From contig NZ_CP102602.1 in the NCBI RefSeq assembly GCF_024707485.1, forward strand, positions 806,001 to 870,000: 64,000 bases of DNA, read 5' to 3'. Shown here piece by piece: positions 7,506 through 16,455 of this stretch; the stretch's first letter is position 1, and each line of letters starts with the position of its first letter. Origin of the DNA: Thermococcus thermotolerans (GTDB lineage: Archaea > Methanobacteriota_B > Thermococci > Thermococcales > Thermococcaceae). The notes under the pieces were generated by a model, which did not search any database, had not been told where the DNA came from, and saw only the letters and a list, made by a program, of their open reading frames with translations. A program made the position numbers and the translations under genes.

Positions 7506-9224
7506 ATGACATCGAAACGCGACTATCTCAAAAAGTGGGGTGTTGTCATCGCTTTTTCCATTCTGGCCGGCCTAGTGGGCGGCTTAGGTGCGATAGTCTT
7601 TAGGGTATTCATAGGGGTGGTTCACAGGTTTTTCTTCGAGTGGCTTCTCCCGATCGTTTCTTACAACGTGGGGGGCTTTAACATCGGCTACGTTCTCCTA
7701 CCAACCCTCGGTGCGTTCATAGTTACGTTCTTCGTGATCAAATGTCCTGAAATCAAGGGGAACGGCATTCCGGAAGTTGTAGAGGCGGTCATATTTAAAG
7801 GCGGTAATATCCCCGGAAAGTTTGCCGTTCTAAAAACGATAGCCACGGCAATAACCATAGGCTCTGGGGGAAGCGTTGGGCGCGAGGGACCAATAGGCTT
7901 CATCGGCGCGGCTTTAACGTCAATACTCGCCCGCTGGTTCAACCTGTCCAAGGAGATGAAAAAGCTCCTCGTCACCTGTGGTCTAGCCGCCGGTATAGCG
8001 GGCACCTTCAACACACCCCTAGCAGGAGCGATGTTCGCCCTCGAAGTCGTCTACATGGGCGCTTTCTCGATCAACCTCGTGCCCATATTCATCGCCGCCG
8101 TCACCGGCAACGCACTTACCCTCGCCGTCCTCAATAGGGCTGTGGAGATAGATGTTCCAAGCGGGATAGGGCACACTCTCTTTGAGCTCCCACTGTTCTT
8201 CCTCCTTGGGCTGTTCCTAGGTATCCTCGCCGCGTTCTATGCCCGGTTCCTTTACCGGATGGTTGACAGGTTTTCAAAGGCCAAAGTGCCAGAAATGATG
8301 AAGCCCGCAATAGGCGGTTTTGGTGTTGGCGTTCTCGGAATGCTGTTTCCGGTTTACGGCATATTCGGAATAGGCTACGAAGGCATGAGAATGGCCTTCT
8401 ACGGGGAGCTGGCGATAGGGCTTCTAATAACTCTCGGGCTGGTCAAAATGCTGGCCACCGCCCTGACCCTTGGCTCGGGACAGAGCGGCGGCGTCTTTGC
8501 CCCGAGCCTCTACATAGGAACGATGTTTGGGGCGGCATTTGGCCAGGTCGTAAAGGCATTCCTGCCGGCCCACGCATCTAACCCCTCCGTTTACGCTTTA
8601 GCCGGAATGGCGGCCTTTTTCAGCGGCATGACGCAGGCACCCCTCACCCAGATACTCATGGTCACCGAGCTGACGAGGAGCTACGCGGTTCTCCCGCCCG
8701 TGATGACTTCCGCAACCATAGGCTTCCTTACGGCGAGGTTCTTCCTCAGGGGAGAGTCCATCTACACCCTCAAGCTCATCAGAAAGGGCTACCACGTAAC
8801 AACGGGAAAACCGGTCATCCTTGAGACCATCTCCGTTGGAGAGATAATGACCCGCGAGCCGGTCTACGTCACCGAAGACCAGACTCTCTTTGATGTGGAG
8901 CACCTGATAGGGGAAACCGGACACGACTGCTTCCCCGTGGTCAACGCGAACATGGAGGTTGTGGGCATAATCGGCATAAAGGACATTCTGAAAAAGTCCC
9001 CCAGCGTTAAGAGGATGCAGGTGAAGCGCTTCCTCCGTCGCCCCTACGGAGTAACGTACCCGACTGAAACTGCGGAGGATGCCTTCGAGAAGCTCATGGC
9101 CTACGACCAGAACCTCCTGCCCGTTCTGGAAAGCCCGAGGAGCAGAAAGCTCGTTGGTGTCGTCACAAAGAGGGATATATACCGTGCCTACTACCGTGGC
9201 CTGGAGGGCATGTATATAGAATGA
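7506..9224 (+). CDS. ClC-family chloride channel/transporter with C-terminal CBS pair
   Basis: A 572-residue protein. ClC signatures are GNGIPE (about 85-90), GSGGSVGREGP with the gating Glu at 127, FNTPLAGAMFALEVV (168-182) and GVFAPSLYIG. Residues from about 445 on are two CBS domains (VGEIMTREPVYVTEDQTLFD), a likely adenine-nucleotide switch. At the position of the intracellular proton glutamate of E. coli ClC (E203) there is Val 181, as in ClC channels, so passive anion conductance is favoured (inference). The ATG at 7506 is about 26 bases from its TATA box with no ribosome binding site, so the mRNA is probably leaderless. An upstream TTG at 7485 lies inside the TATA region. Confidence 0.9.
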   Translation: MTSKRDYLKKWGVVIAFSILAGLVGGLGAIVFRVFIGVVHRFFFEWLLPIVSYNVGGFNIGYVLLPTLGAFIVTFFVIKCPEIKGNGIPEVVEAVIFKGGNIPGKFAVLKTIATAITIGSGGSVGREGPIGFIGAALTSILARWFNLSKEMKKLLVTCGLAAGIAGTFNTPLAGAMFALEVVYMGAFSINLVPIFIAAVTGNALTLAVLNRAVEIDVPSGIGHTLFELPLFFLLGLFLGILAAFYARFLYRMVDRFSKAKVPEMMKPAIGGFGVGVLGMLFPVYGIFGIGYEGMRMAFYGELAIGLLITLGLVKMLATALTLGSGQSGGVFAPSLYIGTMFGAAFGQVVKAFLPAHASNPSVYALAGMAAFFSGMTQAPLTQILMVTELTRSYAVLPPVMTSATIGFLTARFFLRGESIYTLKLIRKGYHVTTGKPVILETISVGEIMTREPVYVTEDQTLFDVEHLIGETGHDCFPVVNANMEVVGIIGIKDILKKSPSVKRMQVKRFLRRPYGVTYPTETAEDAFEKLMAYDQNLLPVLESPRSRKLVGVVTKRDIYRAYYRGLEGMYIE

Positions 9225-9233
9225 GGTGATACC

Positions 9234-10508
9234 ATGCGTGTGGATGCCGATCTTCACATACATTCCCGCTACTCTAAGGCAGTCTCAAAATCCATGACGG
9301 TTCCAAACCTCGCCGAGAACGCCAGATTCAAGGGCCTTGGAATAGTCGGAACGGGAGACATACTTAATCCGAAGTGGGAAGAGGAACTGTTAAGGTACAC
9401 CGAGAAGGTTGATGAGGGAACCTACGAGAGGAACGGAATCCGCTTTCTCCTAACCGCTGAAGTTGAGGACAGGCGGAGGGTGCACCACGTCCTGATTTTT
9501 CCGAGCATCTCAACCGTCCGGGAGATGAGAGAGGAGCTGAGGGAGTATTCAGGGGATATAGAGGCCGAAGGAAGGCCGAGGGTTAACCTTTCCGCGGCAG
9601 AGATAGCCGAGGTAGCGAACGAGCTCGGCGTCCTGATAGGGCCGGCGCATGCATTCACGCCCTGGACGGCCCTTTACAAAGAGTACAACAGCCTCAAGGA
9701 GGCATACCAGGGGGCAAAGGTTCATTTTCTTGAGCTCGGCCTCTCAGCCGACAGCGAGATGGCCGACAGGATAAAGGCCCACCACCCGCTGACTTACCTC
9801 AGCAACAGCGACGCCCACTCACCGATGCCCCACCGCCTCGGGAGGGAGTTCAACCGCTTTGAGGTCAAAGATGCAACCTTTGAGGAGATACGGAAGGCGA
9901 TCCTGAAGAGAGGAGGTAGAAAAATCGTCCTCAACGCCGGCCTTGACCCGAGACTGGGCAAGTACCACCTTACCGCCTGCTCCCGCTGTTACGCAAAGTA
10001 CTCGCCGGAGGAGGCAAGGGCGTTCAGGTGGAAGTGCCCGAAGTGCGGCGGCAGGATAAAGAAGGGCGTTCACGACAGGATCATTGAGCTGGCCGACACT
10101 GAGGAGAGGCCAAGGGATAGGCCCCCATACCTCCGCTTGGCGCCACTCGCTGAGATAATCGCAATGGTTATTGGAAAAGGAGTCGAGACAAAGGCTGTAA
10201 GGGTTATCTGGGAGCGCTTTTTGAGGGAGTTCGGGAGCGAGATAAGGGTTCTCGTCGATGTCCCGCTTGAGGGTCTGGCGGAGGTCCACGAGGAGGTCGC
10301 AAAGGCCATCTGGGCCTACAGGGAGGGCAAACTGATAGTACTTCCAGGAGGCGGAGGAAAATACGGAGAGATAAGACTGCCGGAAGAGATAAGAAATGCC
10401 AGAATAGAAGACCTCGAAGCCCTTGAGGTCGAAGTTCCAACGGAGGAATACCGGCCGAAGCAGACGAGCCTCATGAAGTTCCTCGAAGGAAGTCGGAAGG
10501 TTAAGTGA
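9234..10508 (+). CDS. Endonuclease Q (EndoQ), deaminated-base repair nuclease
   Basis: 424 residues, the length of characterised Pyrococcus/Thermococcus EndoQ. The N-terminal PHP domain carries DADLHIHSRYSKAV, the ELGLSADSEM region and SNSDAHSPMPHRLG metal ligands. A Cys4 zinc module follows (CSRCYAKY ... CPKCGG, about 249-272). The C-terminus has QTSLMKFL, a PCNA-interacting (PIP) box. EndoQ nicks DNA 5' of uracil, hypoxanthine, xanthine and abasic sites. It begins nine bases after the ClC stop with AGGTGAT as ribosome binding site, and its last eight bases overlap the convergent galT. Confidence 0.93.
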   Translation: MRVDADLHIHSRYSKAVSKSMTVPNLAENARFKGLGIVGTGDILNPKWEEELLRYTEKVDEGTYERNGIRFLLTAEVEDRRRVHHVLIFPSISTVREMREELREYSGDIEAEGRPRVNLSAAEIAEVANELGVLIGPAHAFTPWTALYKEYNSLKEAYQGAKVHFLELGLSADSEMADRIKAHHPLTYLSNSDAHSPMPHRLGREFNRFEVKDATFEEIRKAILKRGGRKIVLNAGLDPRLGKYHLTACSRCYAKYSPEEARAFRWKCPKCGGRIKKGVHDRIIELADTEERPRDRPPYLRLAPLAEIIAMVIGKGVETKAVRVIWERFLREFGSEIRVLVDVPLEGLAEVHEEVAKAIWAYREGKLIVLPGGGGKYGEIRLPEEIRNARIEDLEALEVEVPTEEYRPKQTSLMKFLEGSRKVK

Positions 10509-11484
10509 AGCACCTTCCCTTTGCCCCGATTCTTTTCACTGCCTTCTTACAGGCCTCTTTTAGCTTTTCTGCATTCTCCTCAGGAATCCCGTCGTAGGTG
10601 AAGTCCCAGGTTCCCATTTCTATTCCCGCGGCGTACTTGATTCTGCCGTTTCCCCTCAGGATTGGGTAGAACTCGATGTGGAGGTGGTAGAAGTCGTAGG
10701 TTCCCTTGAACGGTGCCTGATAGACCATCATCGTATAAGGCATGTCCCTCGCCAGGACCGTGTTGAGGGTTCCGGTCGCAGTCCTGAGCGCGTCGGCCAA
10801 ATCCGTGAGCTCTTCCTCCGTCAGCTGGGTGAGCCACTGAAGGTGCCTTTTGGGGTAGATGTGGACTTCAAAGGGCCAGTTCGCGAAGAAGGGCAGGAAG
10901 ACTGCAAAGCTTCCGTTCTCGTATATCGCCCTCTCACCTTTTAGCTCCTCTCTCAGAATCCTGCAGAAGAGACACTCACCGGTGTGTTTGAAGTATTCCC
11001 TGGAGTTCTTGATTTTGAGACGAACCTTGAGCGGTATGAACGGTGTCGCGTAGAGCTGGCCGTGGGGGTGGGTCAGGCTAACACCGATTTCCTCACCCTT
11101 GTTCCTGAAGATTGAGAGGTAGGCAACGCTGGGATTTCTCTTCAGTTCTGCGGTTACGTTTTTCCATAATTCAACAACCTTGGTAATGGCATCCAGGGAA
11201 AGCCCGTCTAAGTCTCTAACGTCGTGCTCGGGCGTTTCGACTATCACGCTACACTGGCCGAGAGCCCGGGCTTTCCTGTAGAACCCATCGCGCTCTGGCC
11301 GAGGGGCATCAAAGGACAGCATAGGGAACCTGTTTGGAAGCAGAAGAACCTCCCACCCGTAGCCGGTCTCCTCTCTCCCTGGACAAAAAGGGCAGAAGTC
11401 CCTCGGCCTCCAAGGGCGTTTCTTCCTCACAGCGGAGACCATGACCCACTGACCGGTCAGTGGATTGTACCTAAGCTCCTTCAT
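10501..11484 (-). CDS. galT: Galactose-1-phosphate uridylyltransferase
   Basis: 327 residues. The HIT-type active site HPH is in LTHPHGQLYATPF and the conserved FYHLHIEFYP supplies the HxHxE ligand region. Zinc cysteines are in FCPFCPG and CLFCR. It transfers UMP between UDP-glucose and galactose 1-phosphate in the Leloir pathway; some archaeal relatives instead work on other hexose phosphates. ATG 11484 (MKELRYNPLTG) is taken because GGTGGAT immediately precedes it; an in-frame GTG at 11493 is less likely. Divergent from thiL. Confidence 0.9.
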   Translation of the reverse strand: MKELRYNPLTGQWVMVSAVRKKRPWRPRDFCPFCPGREETGYGWEVLLLPNRFPMLSFDAPRPERDGFYRKARALGQCSVIVETPEHDVRDLDGLSLDAITKVVELWKNVTAELKRNPSVAYLSIFRNKGEEIGVSLTHPHGQLYATPFIPLKVRLKIKNSREYFKHTGECLFCRILREELKGERAIYENGSFAVFLPFFANWPFEVHIYPKRHLQWLTQLTEEELTDLADALRTATGTLNTVLARDMPYTMMVYQAPFKGTYDFYHLHIEFYPILRGNGRIKYAAGIEMGTWDFTYDGIPEENAEKLKEACKKAVKRIGAKGRCFT

Positions 11485-11534
11485 ATCCACCACAAGACTA
11501 CATTGGGGTCAATGGCATAAAAGCTTGGCGAAGG

Positions 11535-11560
11535 CTTTAAATCCCAGGACCTAACTGGGA
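11535..11560 (+). promoter_or_regulatory. thiL promoter with a dyad between TATA and start
   Basis: CTTTAAAT at 11535-11542 is the TATA box. It is followed by TCCCAG (11542-11547), seven bases, and CTGGGA (11555-11560), a 6-bp inverted repeat where a repressor would block RNA polymerase. Confidence 0.4.
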
Positions 11561-11572
11561 GTGGGGATAACG

Positions 11573-12538
11573 GTGGAGAGGGAGATAATCGAGCTCTTTA
11601 TGAAGCACCTCAAAATCCAGGGGGATTTACCTCTGGGTGACGACGCGGGGGCGATTAAGCTTGGAAACGAGTGGCTCGTAGCGACGAACGATATGCTCGT
11701 GAGAAAAACGGACGTGCCGGATATAATGACGCCAGAACAGGTCGGGTTTAAGGCCGTTACCATGAACGTCAGCGATGTCGCCGCCATGGGTGCGAGACCG
11801 GTGGGGTTCCTCTTTTCCCTTGGAGTCCCCGGGGACATCGATATGGACTATCTGGATGGGGTTGCAAGGGGAATTGGAGATGCCCTCGAATTCTACAACC
11901 TTCCCGTCCTGAGCGCCGATACCAACGAGGCAGACGATTTGATAATAGACGGGATAGCCCTCGGGAGAACGGGGAGACTTCTCAGAAGGAGCGGAGCGAG
12001 GCCTGGAGACCTCGTCTGTGTAACCGGTGATATAGGACGGGCTCTTGCGGGGCTCCTCCTCTGGAAGCATGGGGTTGATGTGCCCGGAAGAATAAGGAGG
12101 TCCCTCTATGAGAAGCTCCTCGAACCCAGGGCGCGGGTTGCCGAGGGTACTGAACTGAGCGGCTATGCAAACGCCGCAATAGACATCAGCGATGGACTCT
12201 CCAAAGAACTTCACCTCCTGGCAAGGATGAGCGGTGTAAGGATAGAAGTCGATGCCGAGAGGCTCCCCGTGAGAAAGGAAGCTGTCGAAGCCGCCCGGGC
12301 GCTCGGAATAAGTGCCGTTGAGATGGCTCTCGCCAGCGGTGAGGAGTTCGAACTCGTCTTCACAATACCCGAGGAGGTGGCAGAGAGCCTTCGGGTAGAG
12401 TTCACAGTAATAGGACGCATCGAAAAAGGAAACGGTGTATACATTACCATCGGTGGAAAAAGAAGGGAGATGCCCCTCCTTGGATGGGAGCATCTTAACA
12501 GGAAGGTGTATGGGACATATAGAACTTTGTTCCGATAA
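11573..12538 (+). CDS. thiL: Thiamine-monophosphate kinase
   Basis: 321 residues of the PurM/AIR-synthase superfamily. LPLGDDAGAIKLG, LVATNDMLVRKTD and VTMNVSDVAAMGARP are the nucleotide and Mg-binding motifs of ThiL, and AIDISDGLSKEL and LASGEEFELVF are in the C-terminal half. It phosphorylates thiamine monophosphate to the diphosphate cofactor. GTG 11573 gives the usual MEREII-like N-terminus and lies downstream of the likely start site; GTG 11561 in frame is the alternative. No other thiamine gene is visible nearby. Confidence 0.9.
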   Translation: MEREIIELFMKHLKIQGDLPLGDDAGAIKLGNEWLVATNDMLVRKTDVPDIMTPEQVGFKAVTMNVSDVAAMGARPVGFLFSLGVPGDIDMDYLDGVARGIGDALEFYNLPVLSADTNEADDLIIDGIALGRTGRLLRRSGARPGDLVCVTGDIGRALAGLLLWKHGVDVPGRIRRSLYEKLLEPRARVAEGTELSGYANAAIDISDGLSKELHLLARMSGVRIEVDAERLPVRKEAVEAARALGISAVEMALASGEEFELVFTIPEEVAESLRVEFTVIGRIEKGNGVYITIGGKRREMPLLGWEHLNRKVYGTYRTLFR

Positions 12539-12579
12539 CGTTTTAAAATGTCAAACCGGACTTAAGGCAGGTTGTGACT

Positions 12580-13461
12580 ATGCTTGAGAGTATCGCAACA
12601 TCGGCACGGCAGTATCTCTCAGTCGTAGGAACCGCTTCCATTAAGTATCTGACTCTGGCGTTCCTCACATATTATGTGAGTGTCGTTCTCTACGGCATCC
12701 GCTGGAAGCTCGTTCTGAGGGGTATCGGTAGGGACGCCCCTCTTCACGAACTTGTCAAGGCAATCCTTGCCTCGATTTTCATGAACAACGTTACTCCAAT
12801 GAGCAGGAGCGGCGGAGAACTGCTCCGGATGGCGTGGGTGTCTAAAAAAGCTAACATCCCCGCTGGAATCTCGGCGGTCAGCATAATCTACGAGCGCATA
12901 CTTGAGACGATCCCGGTGTTTGCACTCTTCCTCACTGGAATGGCATACTTCTCATCGGAAGAGCCGGTCACCTTTGTGATTCTTGGGATGGCGGGAATAT
13001 CCTTGATCTGGATTAAATGGGACTCCTTCGTCAGTCTCTCACTCCGCCTGTTCAGAACCCCCGTGACCCCGGAGGAGATGAAAAAGATAACAGCCCTTAA
13101 AAACATGCACAGTCTCAACATTATTGCGGTTCTGCTCAGCTCTACAGTCTGGCTCCTTGATGTAGTCAGGCTAAAGCTCATAACACTCGCCTTTGGCCTG
13201 AACTTGGCCTGGACCCTCATAGCGGTGGTTTCAATAGCCAATCTCCTGTTCGGTCTGATAGCCTTTACTCCCGGCGGTGTTGGAATAATAGAAGGGGGTC
13301 TTGTGGGAACACTCACTTACTTTGGAATTCCTACGGCGCTCGCGGTTTCAATAACCCTCCTAGAGCGCTTTGTATCGTACGTTGCCAGCAGTCTAGTGGG
13401 ACTAGCGGTGCTCCTGACGTCCGGAGGGGTCGAAATATGGAAGGCCTTAAAATCGCAATAG
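12580..13461 (+). CDS. Flippase-like integral membrane protein (lysylphosphatidylglycerol synthase TM / AglD-C type)
   Basis: About 293 residues with 7-8 predicted membrane helices. The family signatures are YGIRWKLVLRGIG, MNNVTPMSRSGGELLRMAW, YERILETIP and the late TPGGVGIIEGGLVG. Members occur fused or adjacent to glycosyltransferases in lipid-linked glycan synthesis and are thought to handle lipid carriers. The last 25 bases overlap the next gene, a GT4 transferase, which in turn overlaps a deacetylase, so the three are probably one pathway. ATG 12580 is chosen over GTG 12574 since GGTTGTGA precedes it. Confidence 0.83.
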   Translation: MLESIATSARQYLSVVGTASIKYLTLAFLTYYVSVVLYGIRWKLVLRGIGRDAPLHELVKAILASIFMNNVTPMSRSGGELLRMAWVSKKANIPAGISAVSIIYERILETIPVFALFLTGMAYFSSEEPVTFVILGMAGISLIWIKWDSFVSLSLRLFRTPVTPEEMKKITALKNMHSLNIIAVLLSSTVWLLDVVRLKLITLAFGLNLAWTLIAVVSIANLLFGLIAFTPGGVGIIEGGLVGTLTYFGIPTALAVSITLLERFVSYVASSLVGLAVLLTSGGVEIWKALKSQ

Positions 13462-14663
13462 CAAGTGACTGGTTCTATCCTAAAATCGGAGGAATAGAGT
13501 CTCACATCGATGAACTCGCCCGCAATCTCATCCGCATGGGGCATGAGCCCTACGTCCTGACCCACGATTACAGATACATGAAACCATATATCGACAGCTT
13601 TCCCTATCCAGTACTCAGGTTTCCTGCAACCCTGTATTTCCGCAGTTATCACTCCAGTGTGGGCTTTACACAGTTCTGGAGGGTAAATGAACTCTACAAG
13701 GAAATAGGCTTTGATATAACCCACGTCCACAGTATATACTCTCCCTTTGCGATTGCCGTGTCCAAGATATCCCGGGGAATACGGAACGTTCCCGTTGTGG
13801 CCACAAACCATTCGTTCTATGGGAACCCACCCCTTGACTTCCTCATTGGGGCCTTTGTTAGGCACCACCTCAAAAGGATAGACACATTCATAGCCGTCAG
13901 CACTCCAGTGGCCGAAGACACGCGGAACCTGCTCGGAGAAAAACTCCAAGGGCGTCCAGTAGTTGTGGTGCCCAACGGGATAGACACCAGAAAATGGCGT
14001 CCTCCAGAACCTGAGGAGAGGGAGAATGCCAGAAAGAGCCTCGGCGTCAGAGACGAAATCGTAGTTCTGTATCTGGGCAGGATGACCGAGAGAAAGCAGG
14101 CACACAGGATACCGCTCATGATAAAGGGGGCCCTAAAGAAGAGCGGTCTCCCCAAGAGAAGTGTAAGGCTCGTCATGATAGGTGACGGGCCTATGCGTCC
14201 TCTCCTTGAGAAAAATCTGCGTGAGACCGGCATCGGCGAAATAACCGAACTCTACAGCTTTATCGAGAGAGGACGGCTTCTGCCCCTTTACTGGGCCGCG
14301 GACATGGTGCTGATGCCCGGAATACTCGAAGCCTTTCCGGTAGTTGGGCTGGAGGCCATGTCAACCGGAAGGCCTGTAATCGGGAGAAACGAAAGCGGTC
14401 TTTCGGACATGATAGTCAACGGGGTTACCGGCCTTTTAGCAGAGAGCGAGGAGGGTATGATGGAGAACCTTGCCACCGCGTTTCTGGACAGGGAGGGGCT
14501 TATAGCGATGGGCAGGGAAGCACGCAAACGTGCAGAGAAGGAGTTTTCATGGGACGTTGTTTTGGGCAAGCTCCTCAGGATATACAAACGCACAATCGAT
14601 ATGAGGGACGAGGTTGACAGGAGGTACGTCCTCTACAAGCTGGTCCGGGGGATCGATTCATGA
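13437..14663 (+). CDS. GT4-family glycosyltransferase (PIG-A/PimA-like)
   Basis: 408 residues with a GT-B fold. The N-terminal nucleotide-fold start IAIASDWFYPKIGGIESHI, VVPNGIDTRKW, YLGRMTERKQ and the donor-site EX7E motif in EAFPVVGLEAM (about 302-312) are all clear. The N-terminus resembles GlcNAc-phosphatidylinositol transferases. No membrane helix is predicted, so it would act at the inner membrane surface. It overlaps the flippase-like gene by 25 bases and the NodB deacetylase by 4. The pairing with a deacetylase suggests transfer of an N-acetylhexosamine to a lipid; this is inference. Confidence 0.85.
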   Translation: MEGLKIAIASDWFYPKIGGIESHIDELARNLIRMGHEPYVLTHDYRYMKPYIDSFPYPVLRFPATLYFRSYHSSVGFTQFWRVNELYKEIGFDITHVHSIYSPFAIAVSKISRGIRNVPVVATNHSFYGNPPLDFLIGAFVRHHLKRIDTFIAVSTPVAEDTRNLLGEKLQGRPVVVVPNGIDTRKWRPPEPEERENARKSLGVRDEIVVLYLGRMTERKQAHRIPLMIKGALKKSGLPKRSVRLVMIGDGPMRPLLEKNLRETGIGEITELYSFIERGRLLPLYWAADMVLMPGILEAFPVVGLEAMSTGRPVIGRNESGLSDMIVNGVTGLLAESEEGMMENLATAFLDREGLIAMGREARKRAEKEFSWDVVLGKLLRIYKRTIDMRDEVDRRYVLYKLVRGIDS

Positions 14664-15382
14664 TAGTCTCAATAACCTTCGATGTGGAGCATGACTGCCC
14701 TCCGTATCTCACGACCACGAGAGGAATGGAGAAAGGACTCCCAAAGCTCCTCGACCTAATGGCGGAGAAAGGGGTAAAAGCCACGTTCTTCTTCACCGCG
14801 GAGATGGCAAGGCGCTTTCCCGGACTGGTCAGGCGTGTCATCGATGAGGGACATGAGCTGGGGAGTCACAACTACAACCACGAGCGGCTGGACAGGCTCA
14901 CAAGGGACGAGGGTGAAAAGGCCATTGAAAAGTCCCTTAAGGTACTGCGTAAGTTCGGGGACGTGGTCTCATTTCGTGCCCCCAACCTTCAGTTTCCTAA
15001 TTACTATTATGATATACTGGCAAAAAACGGCATCCTGGTGGACTCGTCAAAGGCAACTTACAAGGGCTACCGCCAGGGTGTGCGGTTCTTTGGGGAGATC
15101 CTTGAGGTCCCCGCTTCAACCACTTCCTCCGTCATACGGCTCCCCTGGAGGATTCAAAGGATTATTCACCCCCGCCTGAGAGAGCCCCGAGTCTACTTTG
15201 CCCACCCGTGGGAGTTCGTCCCCATGCAGAGGGAAAGGATACGGTGGGACTGCAGGTTCAACACGGGAGATAGGGCACTTGGGCTCCTCGGGAGGCTGAT
15301 AGACTACTACAAGAGAGAGGGGGCAGAGTTCCTGACAATGGGGGAGTACTACGAAAGGTACCAAAAACTTAAACGGAAGTGA
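14660..15382 (+). CDS. Polysaccharide deacetylase-family (NodB domain) protein
   Basis: 240 residues. The catalytic/metal motif 1 is TFDVEHD at the very N-terminus and motif 2 is HELGSHNYNH (about 73-82), giving the Asp-His-His metal triad of CE4 deacetylases; FRAPNLQFPN fits motif 3. The absence of a signal peptide places it in the cytoplasm, so it is likely to deacetylate a lipid-linked or soluble amino sugar rather than an external polymer. It starts in an ATGA overlap with the upstream glycosyltransferase. Confidence 0.86.
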   Translation: MIVSITFDVEHDCPPYLTTTRGMEKGLPKLLDLMAEKGVKATFFFTAEMARRFPGLVRRVIDEGHELGSHNYNHERLDRLTRDEGEKAIEKSLKVLRKFGDVVSFRAPNLQFPNYYYDILAKNGILVDSSKATYKGYRQGVRFFGEILEVPASTTSSVIRLPWRIQRIIHPRLREPRVYFAHPWEFVPMQRERIRWDCRFNTGDRALGLLGRLIDYYKREGAEFLTMGEYYERYQKLKRK

Positions 15383-15406
15383 GCCTACTACCCTCTGGTG
15401 AGACCT

Positions 15407-16453
15407 ATGCGGGAGGCCATGTACTGGGAGCCGCTTGAGGGAGGAAGGGTAAGGTGCAGACTGTGCCCCCTCAACTGCATAATAGATGAAGGTCAGCGCG
15501 GCTCCTGCAGGGTGAGAAAAAACATCAACGGTAAGTTATACACGCTCAACTACGGCAAAGTATCGGCCATAGGAACAGACCCCGTCGAAAAGAAGCCCCT
15601 CTTCCACTTCTGGCCGGGTTCCTGTGCCCTTTCCATAAGCTCCGTAGGGTGCAACATGCACTGCAGGCACTGCCAGAACTGGGAGATAAGCCAGGCGGAT
15701 GAGGACTTCCCGTACCTCCACGAGGCTACACCAGAAGGAATAGTTGCCCTTGCTAAAAAATACGGGTGTGAGAGCATAGCCTACACATACAACGAACCGG
15801 TCATTTGGTACGAGTTCGTCCTTGAGGCGGCCAAGCTGGCCAAAAGGGAGGGGATACACAACCTGCTGATAACAAACGGCTACATAAACGAGGAGCCCTT
15901 TAGGGAGCTCGCTCCATATGTGGACGCCATGAACATCGATATCAAAGCCTTCAGCGATAGGTTTTACATGAAGATAGCAGGCGTCCCGGGCGGTGAACCG
16001 AGCAGGAGAACCGCAGAGATAGCCAAAAAGGAGTTTGGAATCCACGTTGAGCTAACGTACCTGATAATCCCGACGTTGAACGATGGGGAAGATGAGATTA
16101 GGGCATTTGTCCGCTGGGTGATTGAAAACCTCGGCGACGATACCCCCGTTCACTTCTCCAGGTTCTTCCCCCACTACAGGCTGAGTCATTTACCCCCAAC
16201 TCCCGTTGAGACTGTTGAAAGAGCTTATCGCCTCGCTAAAGAGGAGGGGCTCAAGTTTGTCTACGTCGGCAACGTCCCTGGCCATGAGGGCGAGAACACC
16301 TACTGTCCCGGCTGTGGCAAACCTTTAATAGTCCGCTGGGGATTCAAAATCACCGAGTACCATGTGAAAGGGGGAAGGTGCGAATACTGCGGTGAACCCA
16401 TCCCCATAGTGGGTACGTATCAAAAGAAGCGATATAACTGGATGTGGTGGTGA
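15407..16453 (+). CDS. amrS: AmmeMemoRadiSam-system radical SAM enzyme (AmrS), PflA-like
   Basis: 348 residues. The radical SAM cluster motif is GCNMHCRHCQNW (CX3CX2C), and an N-terminal Cys set (CRLCPLNC, GSCRVR) is followed by a C-terminal double CxxC zinc-like region (CPGCGKP, CEYCGEP). This matches the AmrS family, formerly annotated as pyruvate formate-lyase activating enzyme homologue. The partner AmrA and AmrB genes are not in this window. Its reaction is not established. ATG 15407 follows GGTGAGACCT; the GTG at 15398 is part of that site. Confidence 0.88.
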   Translation: MREAMYWEPLEGGRVRCRLCPLNCIIDEGQRGSCRVRKNINGKLYTLNYGKVSAIGTDPVEKKPLFHFWPGSCALSISSVGCNMHCRHCQNWEISQADEDFPYLHEATPEGIVALAKKYGCESIAYTYNEPVIWYEFVLEAAKLAKREGIHNLLITNGYINEEPFRELAPYVDAMNIDIKAFSDRFYMKIAGVPGGEPSRRTAEIAKKEFGIHVELTYLIIPTLNDGEDEIRAFVRWVIENLGDDTPVHFSRFFPHYRLSHLPPTPVETVERAYRLAKEEGLKFVYVGNVPGHEGENTYCPGCGKPLIVRWGFKITEYHVKGGRCEYCGEPIPIVGTYQKKRYNWMWW

Positions 16454-16455
16454 AA

